From assembly GCA_030280995.1 (NCBI GenBank), contig JASXTE010000002.1:30516683-30580682 (forward strand): a stretch of DNA of 64,000 bases. Direction: 5' to 3'. This stretch comes from Hemileia vastatrix (taxonomy: Eukaryota; Basidiomycota; Pucciniomycetes; Pucciniales; Zaghouaniaceae). Made by a program: the position numbers and the translations under genes. Below, piece after piece: positions 34,998 through 47,945 of the stretch. The notes under the pieces are model-generated. The model did no database searches. It was not told the DNA's origin and saw nothing but the letters and a program-made list of their open reading frames with translations. Position 1 is the first letter of the stretch, and each line of letters begins with the position of its first letter.

Positions 34998-37900
34998 GTT
35001 GTTTTGGATTCTGGAGCTGTAGGAAGTGTAGTATCTGAAAAAGCACTTGCTTCAGTGGATCAATACTATAAATCAAAACTTATGCCTATCATTTCTGAAA
35101 ATTGGAGAGTTTATGGCTCTTTTTTGTCCCCCATCTGTAAATACAAAGCCACAGGGTTTTTTAAATATAACCATGGCTTTGTAAGAGCTATCTGTGATTT
35201 TGTTGTCATGAAAAATGATAACTAAGCAGTTGGTTTATTATATGGAATGATATTTTAACCAAGTATGGTATAAAATTGGATCTGTCACGCGCCAGTGACA
35301 CTCGAGGCAAAAGCAGCTGATTAAATCAATAAAACAGAGGTCTAAATCCATAATCAAAGTGCAGAAAGCAATTCTACATAGCAACTGCGACTTCCCTTTG
35401 TGTAATCACTATTCAACCGTGCTAAATCTAAACTTTAAATCTAAATTAGTCAATCTCTCAATAGTGTGTTTAGTCTTTTCTTCAATAAGCAATGCAAAGC
35501 TCAAATGTCAATGCAATATTCCACTAAAAGGTTTATTAAGTATCTGTGGGTTATTAACAGGGGTAGTGAGCATAGACAGGATGGTTAGTGGAGGATTAAA
35601 GGGTTAACGGATGTTAGTGAGAAGGGTCCAGGTGCAACGGGTGTAAATTTGGAGTTCTGTGGTGTGCGGAATGATGCATGGGTATGAGCTCAATGCAAGG
35701 AGGAGTAATGGATATAAAACGGGTTGATATTTGGTTCGATATTTCTTTAGAATTAAATTATAAAATGTATCTATAGTTAACAGTGGTAGAACTTCAAGTT
35801 AAATCATCATTATTGTACATTTCTAATTTCCTCAGTAATCATTTCTAAAACTTAAATCTTTGATTATTGAGTTTACAACCCTTTTTGAGATCCTAAGAAT
35901 ATTATTATTACCTTAAATTATATTGGGATTCTTATCGAACATATCTCAAAGAAGTAGCTCTTCCTTCGAGCCATCTTTGAATCACTTCTTCAAACATTCC
36001 CTCTGTGCTTCGAAAAAGTTTCTAAACTTCTCCCTCCATCTCACTTCCAGGAACACCCTTGGCCTTGTGTGTAGGTCGTCCGGTGGCAGGATCCTTCAAA
36101 CCAATGTTTCACAATGGGGATGAATGGGAAGAGAAAATTTATGATTTCCTCCCCCAAAAAATTATTAAACCCAGAATTGAACACATGAAATTCTGTGGTT
36201 CAATATAAAGGAAGATCTACAAAAGATATGCATGCCCTTATGTCTGAAATTGACAATGCTTCTTTGGGAGAACAACTTTCTGGTGAGGATAAAGATTCCA
36301 TCATTAAATTGATAGAATCTTTTCCTATGGCCTTTGCTCATGGGTCACATGAACTAAGATTAGTTAAAGAGGAAATAAAACTTTCATTATCTTTTCCATT
36401 AACTGATATATCACCTAGTTTAAAGAAGAAGCCTTATCCTGATTCTCCCACAAATAGAAAAAATATTGAAGACAATATCTCTACCCTTTTGAAAATGAAT
36501 ATTATTGAAAAGGTAGTTGAAACACCTAAATATTGTGTTATCTCACCTGTCCTAATTTCATATGAGAAAGATAAATCCAGTTTATGTGGTGATTATAGAG
36601 CACTGAATACTTATGCTGTTGATGATATCTATCCTTTTCCTAGAATTAGCTCTATCCATGCAACCTTACAAGGTGCTAAATATATCAGCTGTTTGGATGG
36701 TAACAAGGGATATCACCAGGTACCTGTTGAGAAGGATTCTCAGAATTTTCTGCAGATTGCTACTCATATGGGTATTTATAAGTATGTTAGGATGCCATTT
36801 GGCCCTAAAAATTCCCCTTCAGTTTTCCAAAAAGTTATAGATAACAAATTTCATCAAGAGATAATTGAAGGATGGCTGATGGTTTATATTGATGATATCA
36901 TTATATTCTCAAAAACATTTGAGGACCATCTTAACCACCTGTTTAAAGTGTTCCATAAAATGGATGAAATAAAGATGACACTTGCTTTGAAGAAATTTAA
37001 ATTTGGTTTTCATTCTTTAAAGGTTCTTGGTCATGTTTTTTCAGGTTTACAGATATGTGTTGACCAAACCAAAGTGGCAGCCATACAACAGATGAAGGCT
37101 CATACCACAGTTAAAGAGCTCTAGAGTTTTTTGGGAATGTGTGGATACTATAGACAGTATATTAAAAATTACCAAGTCATAGCTTTACCCCTTACCCAAT
37201 TTACTAGAAAGGATGTTGCTTTTGTCTGGAATAGTGAAAGACAGAGAGCCTTTGACACTATGAAACACTGTTTGATGTCAGCACCAATTCTTGCTTTACC
37301 TGACTTTAATCAACCATTTGTTTTGTAAACTGATGCCAGTTTTATTGGTCTTGGTGCTGTCCTCCATCAAAAACAAGTGATGAATGATAAATTATCAGAA
37401 GTAGTAATTTTTTATATTTCAAGAACCTTGAGAAATAGTGAATTGAAATATTTTGCCACTCAACTTGAATGTTTATCTGTAGTTTGGGCTCTAGAGAAGC
37501 TAAATTATTACCTAGATGACCAGAAATTTGAACTTGTCACTGACTGCAGTGCAGTTAAATCCCTTTTAAACTTGAAAACACCTAACAGACATATGTTCAG
37601 ATGGCAGTTAGCTGTTCAGGAATACAGAGGTAGAATGAAAATTATTCATAGGGCTGGTATTGTTCACTCAAATGTGGATATGTTATCAAGGTTACCTTTA
37701 CCAAAGGATGACTCTTATCCTGCATATGTTCCTGAAGATGAGATAGTTCACATTCATGGAATATATGTGGTTGATATGGAGGAAGAGCTATTACAGCTTA
37801 TTCTGGATTCATATGATAATAACACTGACTTAAAAAAGTTATCTACCATATTAAATTATCCAAAGAATGCTTCAATACAAGCATTAATTAAAACCCTTCC

Positions 37901-39311
37901 ACCAAAGTACCAAAAGGCTTTGGAAAAAGGTAAATTTTCAATAGATTAAGGATATCTATATTATAGAAGAAATTTGAGTATTGTTTTTGTTATTCTTCCT
38001 TCTATGAAAGAAATCATCTTGAAAATTTGTCATGATGACATATTAGCTGGACATTTTGATCTTGAAAAAACAATGATCAGAATTAAGAACACTGCTTGGT
38101 GGGTTAATATGTCTGAAGAAACCAAATTATATGTTGAATCTTGTGATTCTTGCCAAAAATCAAAAAGATTGACTGGTAAGAGAGCTGGATTAATGCAACA
38201 TATTGAACCTCCTGATGCACCATGGCAGATAATAAACATGGAATTTGTAACAGGATTACCTATTGCTGGGAAAGACAGTTATAACTCTTGTTGGGTTATT
38301 GTGAGAAGATTCAAAAAAAAGTGTAAATTTATCCATAGTCACAAGGATTTTTCCACTAAAGAATTAGCTTTCTTGTGGTGGTCTCATATTTTTATACTGC
38401 TGGTTTTGTTAAGGCCATAATATCTGACAGAGACCCTAAATTTAATTCTGAATTTTGGATGTCTCTGATGGATGTTTGTGGTTGTGATCTGAAACTTTCT
38501 ACTGCCCATCACCCCCAAACTGATAGATTAGCTGAGAGAATGATTCAGAATTTAGAGGACATGATAAGAAGGTATTGTGCCTTTGGTCTTGAGTACAAAG
38601 ACAATGACAGATTTACTCATGATTGGGTTACCTTACTTCCTGGTTTAGAATTTGCTTATAATAGCACTGTTCATTCTGTTACTCAGAAAAAGACTTTTGA
38701 GCTTTGGCTTGGATATGTTCCAAATACTCCTTCCCAAATTCTTAATAATAAAATACCTAAATTGGATTTACATCCTGGTTTAAAATCTTTTCTTCAAATG
38801 CAAAAACTTTGCAGAAGTCATGCTCAAAAATGTATTGAAAAATCATTTGAATATGAGAAGAAGAGATGGGACAAATCCCATAAAGAATACACTTTTAAAA
38901 AGGGTGATGAAGTGTTGATTTCTGCAGTCCACTTCAACTTACAAGGTAATAACAGATTGAAAGATCCATTTGTTGGTCCATTTGTTGTCAGAAGAATGAT
39001 TGGAGATAATGCAGTTGAAGTTATTTTGTATTCTCCTTATGACAGAAAACATCCTGTTTTTATAATATCTCTTCTGAAACCTTACACATCCAATAGTGAT
39101 TTATTTCCAAAAAGGAGGGGAAGACCGAAGAAAACCCCTAATGAAATCACTGAGACAGCAGAAATTTATAAGATTCTGAATGATAGGATAGTCACTGCTG
39201 AAAAAGGCATTGAGATTCAAGAATAAATCATCTGAATATGATTCTTGGATACCTGGGAAGGAGATATCTATTCTTCCTACTCTACTAAAAAAGTATAAAA
39301 AGATAAAATAA
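34998..39311 (+). pseudogene. Pol of RT2 (PR-RT-RH-IN-chromodomain), broken
   Basis: Protease L-D-S-G-A near 35006. A solo LTR (35283-36088) interrupts the linker. Reverse transcriptase runs about 36400-37000 with intact Y-I-D-D (~36888). RNase H at ~37330-37690 has T-D-A-S, Y-F-A-T-Q-L-E-C and H-S-N-V-D. The integrase zinc-binding region is at 38020-38160. The core has M-E-F (~38236) where M-D-F is expected, then I-S-D-R-D-P-K-F and L-A-E-R-M. Stops at 37122 and 37326, a stop at 37947, a frame change near 38375-38420 and a frameshifting deletion in the chromodomain near 39215-39225 break it. The chromodomain resumes as S-E-Y-D-S-W-I-P and ends at 39311. Confidence 0.85.
35283..36088. repeat. 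Solo LTR, 806 bp, TSD GGATC
   Basis: Begins TGTCACGCGCC and ends GGTGGCA, with GGATC on both sides (35278-35282, 36089-36093). Removing it and one GGATC rejoins the pol linker in line with the RT1 copy. Its sequence is unrelated to the RT2 LTR, so it comes from another LTR family, left after LTR-LTR recombination. Confidence 0.9.
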
Positions 39312-39347
39312 TAGCATTTTTTTAATTGTTTTTTTAGAGTGTGGGAG

Positions 39348-40148
39348 TGTCAGCCAGGCTACTAGACTTATCCAGTAAAATAATTAATTATCTTACTGAG
39401 ATGAAGCCATGCCTTTTAAATCCTTATTAGTAATTAATTAATTATTACTTACTTATGTATTACTTACAACTAACTAGCTAAGTACACTAAGTTATGTAAA
39501 TAATTAATACAAATAAGTAATTTTCCCATATATTTTTACTCCCTAACACCGTGCTCAACAATACAGATGAGTGGGAATAAAAATAGTATTAAAATATAAT
39601 GAAAATCTTAAAAAATTCAAATTCCTTTATTGAGAAATTTAAATTTCTGCTGAATCAACATTTTAAATCAAATGTTTTGTACTAAATATGACAGTCTAAG
39701 GGAATTCAAGTTTTATTTCAAATAAAAATGATACCTTTATTGATGTACCATTTATTATATCTTTTATTATTTCACATACACTCTTTATTTAGGTTTTTCC
39801 CTCTCACACCCTTGTATTAGATGGTGTTAACTCCGTGTCTTTATTTCTCACATTTTTGCCTATAAAAGGTCTTCTCTTTTTGTACTTTTCAGACCATTCC
39901 TTACTTACTTACATATCTTACAATATATCATTTAAAACCTTTATTACTATATTTTATAACATTAATATTTTCATTCATGTAATTCTAACTTATAAATTAT
40001 AATAATATCTTTAATCACCTCTTATTATTTGAGTAATACAATCAAAATTTATAAGAAATATGTAACTTATTGTTGAGAGCCCATTAAATCCATTCAAAAC
40101 CTCGTAGGACCTCCAGATTTATCGTCTAAAGAAAGAGACCCACCGACA
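39348..40148 (+). repeat. 3' LTR of RT2
   Basis: About 801 bp, begins TGTCAGCCAGGC, ends CCACCGACA. It has a TATA box (39861-39869) followed by a pyrimidine-rich stretch where transcription could start. The preceding purine-rich 'agagtgtgggag' is the likely polypurine tract. Confidence 0.9.
39861..39869 (+). promoter_or_regulatory. TATA box of the RT2 3' LTR
   Basis: TATAAAAGG. Absent from the 5' LTR of the same element. Confidence 0.6.
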
Positions 40149-41548
40149 CTGTTATTTCAATGAGAAATTAACAAAGTATTGTTGGTTACAATGGCTTACT
40201 CACTATAGAGATCAAAAAATTACTCTGAAATGAATTTCAAAAAAGTTATATATAAGCCAAAAGCCTGGAACCCTGGTTCAAATCCTGGTTGTGCCAAAAA
40301 ATTTCAACTCACATTCCTGTATGAAAAATTGTAACTTGTGCAGATTTATTCAACCTGGAACTTGGGTGCCTATGCAAAATTGTTCATTTGGAAAGGCCTT
40401 CATATATTGTACAGTCTTCTAGAAGAAGAAGTAAAAGAGGAAGAAGTAAAACAAGAAAGATAGGTGGAGAACAACAACAACTGAGAAGGAAGACTGGGAC
40501 TTGTGGACAATGCTTAGACTAGGGTTTATTTTCTTTAATCAAGTAAGTAAAAAATATCTCTCTTCTGATAACAAAACAATTAATAATATTAAACTATTCT
40601 TAAAGCATCTTTTTCTAATAAAATACACATTTGAATTTTAAGGGGAAAATTGCCACAATAAAAACAAAAATAAAATATATTTTATTTTATATAGAATAGA
40701 AATAATCCATTGTAAATAGTACAAGTGGTAGGTGATGAGGCTACAGGGAGTTACCCAAGGCCTTTATATAGGAAAGGGGTCCTCTGAAGTGCCAAAGTAA
40801 TGTATATACATAGTAAAATAAAAATAAAACTAATGTAATAAAATGTTAGAGTAAGGGTAACACAATTAACTAGGATATAATAGTAAGTGCCCAATATATC
40901 CACCAAGTTAAACTCAAACATTTACAATATATTTAGTGAGTAATTAAATAAGTGTGAGACATAAAAGTTAATTAATTTAATTTTAAACATGTTTTATACC
41001 CATTTAATAAATAACCAATTAAAGTGAAACATAAAAATATTTTAATTAATTAATTTAGTATAAAACTTGTGAGAATAATTATTTTAAACTATTTTATTAT
41101 TATAATAATTATATAAGGTCAAAAAGTATTTATTTTAATAAGGTTAATAAGTTTTTAGAGTAAAACATTAATAATTTATTAAATAAATTGTTTTAAATTT
41201 TTTTTATAAATTATCTGACATAATTAAGGGTCAAAAAGGGCCTGATATTTATGGATTATAAGATATGAAATGTATTATTTAATATATATAATTAATTAAT
41301 TACATTATAAGATAAATTTATTACTTATAATTATCATATAAATTTATAGTTTATTAATTATTAATTTTTAATTTTTAAATAAATTAAAAAGCACCAATCA
41401 TACATCAAATCTAATTTAATATACGCTTATTTAATTTTATATAAATTTATATAGTAATAAAATTTATATAAACCTTATTTTAATTATATTATCATAAGTT
41501 TATTATATAATTTTATTACTCAATATAATATAAATTTATATACATAAT
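40149..41548. other. AT-rich region; possible tRNA-derived fragment at 40190-40310
   Basis: GGTTCAAATCCTGG at ~40274 resembles a pol III B box and is followed by 'ttgtgcca'. An A-box-like TGGCTTACTC lies at ~40190. No cloverleaf could be drawn, so at best this is a decayed SINE. The remainder is very AT-rich with no gene. Confidence 0.3.
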
Positions 41549-41749
41549 AGGGGGTATCAAAGTTAGAAATTTTTAATTATTTTAAAGGTATTTTGCAATT
41601 CAAAAAGAAAGCCACAAACTTGACATTAATTCTCAGTAAGAAGCTGTTTTTGGGGGCGCAACATGGCATATTTTAAAAAATATTCATGATTGATTTGGGG
41701 GAAAAAAGAGGTATTTTGGAATGGAAGATTTCTAACTTTTATACCCCCT
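41549..41749. mobile_element. Harbinger-type MITE, 201 bp, TSD AAT
   Basis: Starts AGGGGGTATCAAAGTTAG and ends in the inverted form (one mismatch), with AAT on both sides (41546-41548, 41750-41752). A second copy is at 42645-42840. Confidence 0.9.
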
Positions 41750-42248
41750 AATATGAATGATTATTTACCCTCTTTCAGGTCCACGAAATTAGCATAAAAT
41801 TTTCTGGACTCCTGATACAGCCTGGCTTATAATAGCAAATAATTCCTAAAAAATAATTTAATAAATTCTAAAAAAACACAAAAAATTCTTAAAAAGGAAT
41901 TGAGGGATAGTGGAAATTGAAAAAAAGGGAATTTTAATTTTTTGAGACCTAGGAAGAGTGATTGAATGAAAAATTATGCTATAGGGGAAAATATGTAATT
42001 TGAATGTATGGATGGAGGGGAAACAAATGAAGTCAGATGAGTGGAGAGAGGTCAGTGATTCACATGTGGCAGGGATGTTGTTGTCAATATGTGGTAATGG
42101 AAAAAAAATTGGGAAAAAAGTGCTTATTTAAGGTCATGACTGACACTCATTTTTGAAATAAGTGACTTTATTGAAAAATTCAAGTGCTTATTTGCTTTGA
42201 AATTCACACTTAAGTTGAGTGTGGATTTGCCAGAACTGATACCCCCCT
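41750..42248. mobile_element. Right end of a Harbinger-like element of the E7 family
   Basis: The end at 42248, inverted, reads AGGGGGGTATCAGTTCTGGC and is followed by ATT. Subterminal sequence 'gattt..cacttaa' matches the left end of E7 at 62689. No matching left end was found; the body is a fragment with no gene. Confidence 0.6.
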
Positions 42249-42644
42249 ATTCAAATATTTGCCACAAAAATGCACCTTGGAATGGAATAGAGTCACAAAA
42301 CTGAAATAGACATCTAATTCACAATTTTTTCCCCTGTGTTGGATGCTTTTTTGGAGACTTCTGGATGCTATTTTTGGAACTTTTTGGCACATTTCTGGGA
42401 ACTTTTGGATGCTTTATTGGAGACTTCTGGATACTTTTTATTTTTGAAACTTTTTGCAAATTTTCTGGAAACTTTTTGTAACTTTTTTGGGAACTTCTTA
42501 AACTATTTCAGGTATGTTTTATCTAATTATTATCATTTTATCATTTATATTGATTTTATTTTCATTTTCTAGATAAAAATGACTTAAAATCTAGAGTTGG
42601 TCAACTGGATTCATAAGGTAAGAAACAAAGTTTATGTAAAATAT

Positions 42645-42840
42645 AAGGTTATCAAAGCTAGAAGTTTGTAATTATTTAAAAGGCATCTCACAACACAAAA
42701 AGAAAACCACAAGCTTGACATTAATTTTCATTAAAAAGGTGTTTTTGGGGCACAATATGCCTTATTTTAAAAAAAATCATGTTTGAAGGTGTAAACAAGA
42801 GGTATTTTGAAATAGAAGATTTCTAACTTTGATAACCCCT
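42645..42840. mobile_element. Second copy of the 201-bp Harbinger-type MITE
   Basis: Left end GGTTATCAAAGCTAG (a few G lost); right end, inverted, AGGGGTTATCAAAGTTAG. Internal sequence matches 41549-41749. Confidence 0.8.
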
Positions 42841-43169
42841 AATAAAACATTAGGTAACCAGCAAAAGTATAGGATTTGATATAAGTTTTCAATTTTTTTT
42901 ATTTCATGAGTTATCATTTAACAAGTCATATATGATACTTTTCTTACTTAAATTTTTGGGCCATCAGGACATGTGCCATATAACAGTAATCATGGGGACT
43001 TTTGCTTTCCTCATGTGGTTCATTCATACACTTGTTTTTGATTTCATTGACTTTGGTCACAGATAATTTCCATTCAACTTTTACTCAAACTGCCATCATT
43101 ATGAGTTTTTTAACTATCTTATATGACTTTCTTAAATGGTTATTTATGGAATAAACTTAAAATTTGACA

Positions 43170-43370
43170 ATTTAGGCCCCTACTTCAATAAAACACAGAT
43201 GATGAGGGTATTTCCATCTTTTTTGTCAAAATGTTTTTTAACTTAAAAAAAATTGGTGATCTCCACCCCTAGCTATGCTAAATAGCATTGGAAGGTATTG
43301 CTAAAATATTTTTTGACTTAAATTATTTTTGACATGGAAAAAATTTGGTGATCTGCACCCAGAAAAGAAT
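43170..43370. repeat. Conserved block 3' of oxygenase (outer element copy)
   Basis: 'cccctacttcaataaaacac', 'gagggtatttccatctttt' and 'ttggtgatctccacccct' follow as in E6. Confidence 0.6.
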
Positions 43371-43691
43371 CTGACTATGAAGATAATAGGGGGTATCAAT
43401 GTTGACTGATCCACAATTAAATTATTTTTGGATAAAAATCATTATACCCCAATTATTTTCCACAATTATTTTTGCTAATAATTGGGTTATTAGACCTTTT
43501 ACATGTCAATGTTCACCTCTATTTGACATTTATATCCTCAATGTTTCATAACCACATTTTGGACAACTTTCTGGATGTACCAACCTACCTACCTTGCTGC
43601 ACACTCCCATCCTGTCTATTCTTTTCCATTCAAAACCCCTCCCCATATAATCTGTTTGTTTCTTCTTCTTTTCATCTTCAAATATCTCAAC

Positions 43692-44910
43692 ATGCCTCAT
43701 CATCATAGATCTTCTCAAAGGCAGGCTTCCCCCAGTTGTTCCTCAAATCCCATTACTCCCTCTTTCCCCTGCTCAGCTGGGAAACCAAAACTGTTCAACT
43801 AAAAAAAGATGATCATCTCATACTTATCAACTGGCTAAAAATAAAAACTAATTATGATTCTTCTTTCTGTACTGAGAATGCAACTAAAGTAGGAGGGCCC
43901 TCTGCATCAAAAGTCAATGGCTATCTTCTAATGACAAATGAATTAGGAAATAAGACAAAGGGAAGGATAGATCTTTTGTCTAAACATATGTCTGAACGCT
44001 TCAAGAATTATCGAGCCAAATACAAGAAGGAAAAGACTCTTTCATTATCTACTGTTTTTGGTATTACTGACATCGATACCAGTAAGGGCATAAAATCCAT
44101 AGATGATAAACTTGATTATTTATGTCCTTACTTTAAAGAGATAGATGCTATTCATGGAGAGCAAGCTGATGTTAATCCTTCCAACATGTTGGATGGTGAA
44201 GATGCTATCTCTGAACATGATGTTGAAAGAAATATTTTCACATCCTCTTCCTCCACTCAAGCCTCCCCTGTTCTAAATTCAATGAATCTAGATAGCTTTC
44301 CAATAGATCCTTATGGTTATATAAACCAATGTGATCCCACTCCAGTAAGTTTATATTTCATTTCTAGTTTTTTTATTTTCTTTATTTCTAAAAAGGCTCA
44401 TGAACAAACACAGGATCCTCAAGCAAGTGAGTCTGAAGCTAGCATCAATGATGAAGAGGAAAATTTTACCTCCAAATAAAAGTGAAGACCATCAACTACT
44501 TTGAATTTCAACAGTCATAGAAAGCAAAACAGAGATAGTTTTTCACAAAACCCTTTTTCTTCCATTGATGATTTTCTGGGGAGATGTGATTCTGGTAAGT
44601 GATAGAATACCTCTTAATAATTAAGTGAGCTTTTTTTTCTTTTGTTAATATTCCTTTTCACTCTTGGTAAAGTTGAAGTTGAAAGAGATACTCTCAACTT
44701 TCAAAAGAAACAATACGACCTATCTTTATGAAGGGATGATAGGGCAAAAGACTTGGAAAAGAAGAAGTTTGAGCTTTCTTTACAGAGGGATGGGAGGGTA
44801 CAAGACTTGCAGGAGAAGAAATTTGAGCTTTCTTTAAAGAGGGATGAAAGGGTACATGACTTGGAGGAGAAGAAAATTGAGATAAAGAAAGAGGAGAAGA
44901 CTCTTGAGTA
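43692..44910 (+). pseudogene. Myb/SANT-like protein of E5, broken
   Basis: ATG at 43692, followed by a His-Arg-rich start. A frameshift at ~43785 separates it from the DNA-binding domain (W-L-K, A-T-K-V-G, S-K-V-N-G-Y, S-E-R-F-K-N-Y), which is then open to an intron-like donor near 44345. After the acceptor at ~44395 the frame stops at 44479. A coiled coil of 18-residue repeats (F-E-L-S-L-x-R-D-x-R-V-x-D-L) is at 44660-44910 with a stop near 44729. Confidence 0.75.
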
Positions 44911-45224
44911 AAATTTCATAATGTATCAAATGAAACTCAAGTACAACTTGAAGATGGTTCAAAAAAGAAAGATTTCTTGAAAGAATGTGTGAAAGGTAAT
45001 AAATCTATTGAGGAAATTTAATACTTAATGAAAATGTTTTATAAATATTTTTTTTATTACATTTAGAAAGTTTTCTTTATAGAATGCATTAAAGCTAATA
45101 ATCAATCCTTGGCAGACACTCCTCACTGAGATATGAAACATTTTATTACAACATTAAAACAACAAAATTCAGTTACAAGCCAATGAATTAAAAATGATTT
45201 ATGTCAAATAAAATTTTTTGGAAA

Positions 45225-45360
45225 TACCCTCCCCTGCTATTTACCATAACAGGGGGTGGGGATCACCATTTTTTTTCTAAGTCAGAAAATAATTTATCAG
45301 AAAAAAATGGCAATACCCTCCCCTGTGTTGTATTGAAGTAGGGGAATAAATTGCCAAAAT
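45225..45360. repeat. Conserved block 3' of oxygenase (E5 copy, inverted)
   Basis: 'aataccctcccctgctattt', 'gggtggggatcacca' and 'aatggcaataccctccc' mirror the E6 block. Confidence 0.7.
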
Positions 45361-45644
45361 TTAAGTTCATTGCATAAATTTACATGAAAATAAGTCTTAT
45401 AAGATAATTAAAAAACCTTAATTAATGACAATTCAAGTAAAAATGAGAGTGGAAATTTTCTGTGACCTAAGTCAATGAAATCAAACACAAATTTATACAT
45501 GAACCTCATGAGAAAAACATATTTCTTCATGATTACCATTATATGACACATGTTCAATGGCTCATTAATTTAGGTAAGTAGATTATCATAAATGACTTGT
45601 AAAATTTTAATTCATGAAATAAAAATAAAATTTGGCAAACTATA

Positions 45645-46870
45645 TTACACCCCATACTTTTTCTTTCTACCTAATTTTTTTTGTTTTACTTTACCTTTTT
45701 CTCTTACCTTATAAATCCTATTGAACAGCTCTCTATTGATTTGAAATGAACATCCAAAATGTGTGAATTCTTCACAGGATTCTAAGCCAGGTGGTGCTTT
45801 AGTCATCTGGTGATTGTGAATATTCAAATACCAAATTGCTGCAATTATTCCATTTCCAGTTCCAAAGTCAATAATGCATTGATGGTCTGGAAAGTATATA
45901 ACTTTGTAGATGAGCAGGGTGAGGGGATAGGAAGACAAGTTTTTGGATTAATGTATGAGAATATTCCAAATGTGAGTGAGTTGAGATTGTTTTTATCCAT
46001 GTGAATTTTTTTATAAAAACCACCAAAGGTTACCATGACATTAGAAGCAAAAATATCATCAACAACAAGTTTTAGCCATTCTGCATCTGTCCAATTAGAG
46101 ATTCTAAACTGTTTTGCCAATTTATTATTAGATTAAAAAGCATATTGACATAGATTATTTAATTTATGAGCTAAAAAATGGTTGAATGTTGACAAGGAGT
46201 CCTATTTTTATAAATCTTCTTTCATTTCTTGGGCAGTAAGATCTCAGACTAAAGAATAAATACCTGTAGAAATAATAATAAATTTTTTTATTCACTCATC
46301 TATAAATAAGTTTACTGAGTGAAAAACCTTTGTCATATCCTTGTCTCCAACCAATACCATACATAAAACCTCCAAGTATATTTTTGTTTGATATAGGTTG
46401 ACAAGCTAAGGATATTTGATACAAAGTCAATATAATATCTGATAAATTTTGAAACATTTCATTTTTATTTTCTTCAAATGAATGAATCTCAAAAATAAAT
46501 TGAGTTTTGAAAGAATTAGAAACAATAGCAATTTTTTTTAATTTCCAGTCTTATCTTCCTCATTGTTACTCAACTTTAATTTTTTATCAGTTATAGGCAC
46601 AGGAAATAATTTTATATTTTCAGGTAGTTTTTTTGGATAAGTTTTTTTTTGTAAGAATCTAGTTTTGAAGTAACTGAAGCCAGTTGAGCTGCTAATAAAT
46701 TTGGAACAAAATTGTTTTTCTCTTATGTAATCTCTACTGTGACCAGGTTTGGAAAGAGATGATATTGAAGAAAGTGAAGAAAGAGAAGATGAAGATATTG
46801 AGGTAAGTAACAAAACGGATGAGATTGAGGAAGACATATCTTTATTTTTAGATGAGTCTACATTCTCAGT
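45645..46870 (-). pseudogene. Tet-like 2OG-Fe(II) oxygenase of E5, broken
   Basis: N-terminal serine-rich start at ~46870. A stop and frame change near 46540 are followed by M-Y-G-I-G-W-R and an intron (donor near 46315). The second exon has stops at 46246-46140. The H-M-D motif (K-K-I-H-M-D) lies near 46000, and the C-terminal F-T-H-F-G-C-S-F-Q-I-N-R is in another frame near 45750. Iron- and 2OG-binding residues are kept but the frame is not. Confidence 0.85.
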
Positions 46871-46979
46871 CATTTTTTTCAAAAAAAAAGAAAATATCAA
46901 TCTAAAAGAAAAAATTAAACAAACTTGGATGGAACTTACCTAAAGATCTCTCCTCAAACTACCTGAAAGAAATAGTCTC

Positions 46980-47180
46980 AAAAATTATTAAAAAAGAGTC
47001 CTAAAATTTCAACAAAAGAGCCACAAAAGTTGCCAAAAAAGAGTACCAAAATTTCCCAAAAAGTGCTCCAAAATTAAAAAAAAATGTGTTCCAAAAGTCT
47101 CCTAAAAGTGTTTCAAAAGTTTCAGAAAAAGTGTCTTGAATGTCCCCTAAACCTCCCCAAAAATAGCCAGAAAAGTGCCA
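46980..47180 (-). repeat. Leader minisatellite of the E5 oxygenase
   Basis: Repeated 'ccaaaagt', 'ccaaaaaagag' and 'ttcc' units; on the minus strand 'ggaacttttgg'-type repeats, like the leaders at 42340-42510 and 52830-53130. Confidence 0.6.
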
Positions 47181-47459
47181 AAATGTTTTCAAAGTCCTTA
47201 AAAAATGATAAAAAGAATTATAATCAAAAAATTAAACCAAAAAAAAAAAATCCCAAGAATTAAAATCAAAATTATAAACACACCAAATTTATTTTTGATT
47301 CAGTTTGAACTGTAAAAAAATTTTTTTATAATATTCTGTAAAAAAAAACCAAAAAAAAATACAAAATTATGTTGATAAAAAAACAAATATTTTCTTTTAC
47401 CAACTCCCATATTACTCCTTCATGTCTTCCTCATTTCACTCTTTTTGGTATCCTCAAAC

Positions 47460-47945
47460 CCTCCCTCCCCCTTCTTAATTTCCTCAAAATCTCCTTACCC
47501 CCCTTTTTCACCAGTTCCTCCTCCCTTTTCCCACCTTGAGGCGCCTTTTTCCCCCTTCAGGCACCTCTTTTCCCCCCTTTAGGCTACCTCACCCCTTCCC
47601 CCCCCCCTCAAACCCCTACCCATTATTCCTTTCCCCCCCCTCCCCCCTCCCCTCTTTAAATTGCTTCTCCCCTAGGTAGATACCTGTATGAATCGCTAAG
47701 CAATTCATTTGGGGATAAAATGGGGGTGAAGGCGAAGTGAGAGGGGAGGGGGGAGAGGGGGGAAAGGAATAAGGGGGTAGGAAGGGAGGGGGGAAGCAGT
47801 GGAGGGGATAGAGGGGTGAGGGATGAGGCGGCCAAAGGGGGGTTTAAGGGGCCTAAAGAGGGCAAAAAATGAATTTCTACAGGGGTTAAAAGGGGGGAAA
47901 AGGGGGGAAAGGAGGGGAAAAGAGGACAAGAGAGAAAAGAGGGAG
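47460..47945. repeat. C-rich to G-rich composition switch between oxygenase and transposase (E5)
   Basis: About 200 bp of C-runs (47470-47670) pass through a small inverted repeat (ATGAAT/ATTCAT, ~47691-47709) into about 220 bp of G-runs (47715-47940). The same arrangement is at 52440-52730 in E6. Confidence 0.8.

Larger units (their letters stand above)
29299..40148 (+). mobile_element. Ty3/gypsy chromovirus RT2 with two LTRs
   Basis: LTRs at 29299-30083 and 39348-40148 begin TGTCAGCCAGGCTACTAG and end CGACA. Between them are a repeated leader, gag and pol with a C-terminal chromodomain. Two later insertions interrupt it: a 1511-bp TIR element in gag (TSD TAC) and an 806-bp solo LTR in pol (TSD GGATC). 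The flanks TTTTA and CTGTT do not form a duplication. This suggests recombination between copies or decay. Several stops and frameshifts show it is inactive. Confidence 0.9.
42330..43384 (+). pseudogene. Tet-like gene leader and 3' flank of the old outer Harbinger element
   Basis: 42330-42600 holds a tandem leader repeat ('ctggatgctttt', 'ggagacttctgg'), an intron-like 'caggtatgtttt...tctag' and the start 'ataaaaatga', like 53140-53215 in E6. Coding sequence is missing. 42880-43380 matches the 3' flank of the E6 oxygenase (54530-54990), including the conserved block. A MITE sits between (42645-42840). Together with 50004-50429 and 56956-57456 this makes up one older element. Confidence 0.65.

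Noticed and set aside
40190..40310. tRNA gene
   Set aside because: A B-box-like sequence is present but no acceptor stem or cloverleaf can be drawn; at most a decayed SINE.
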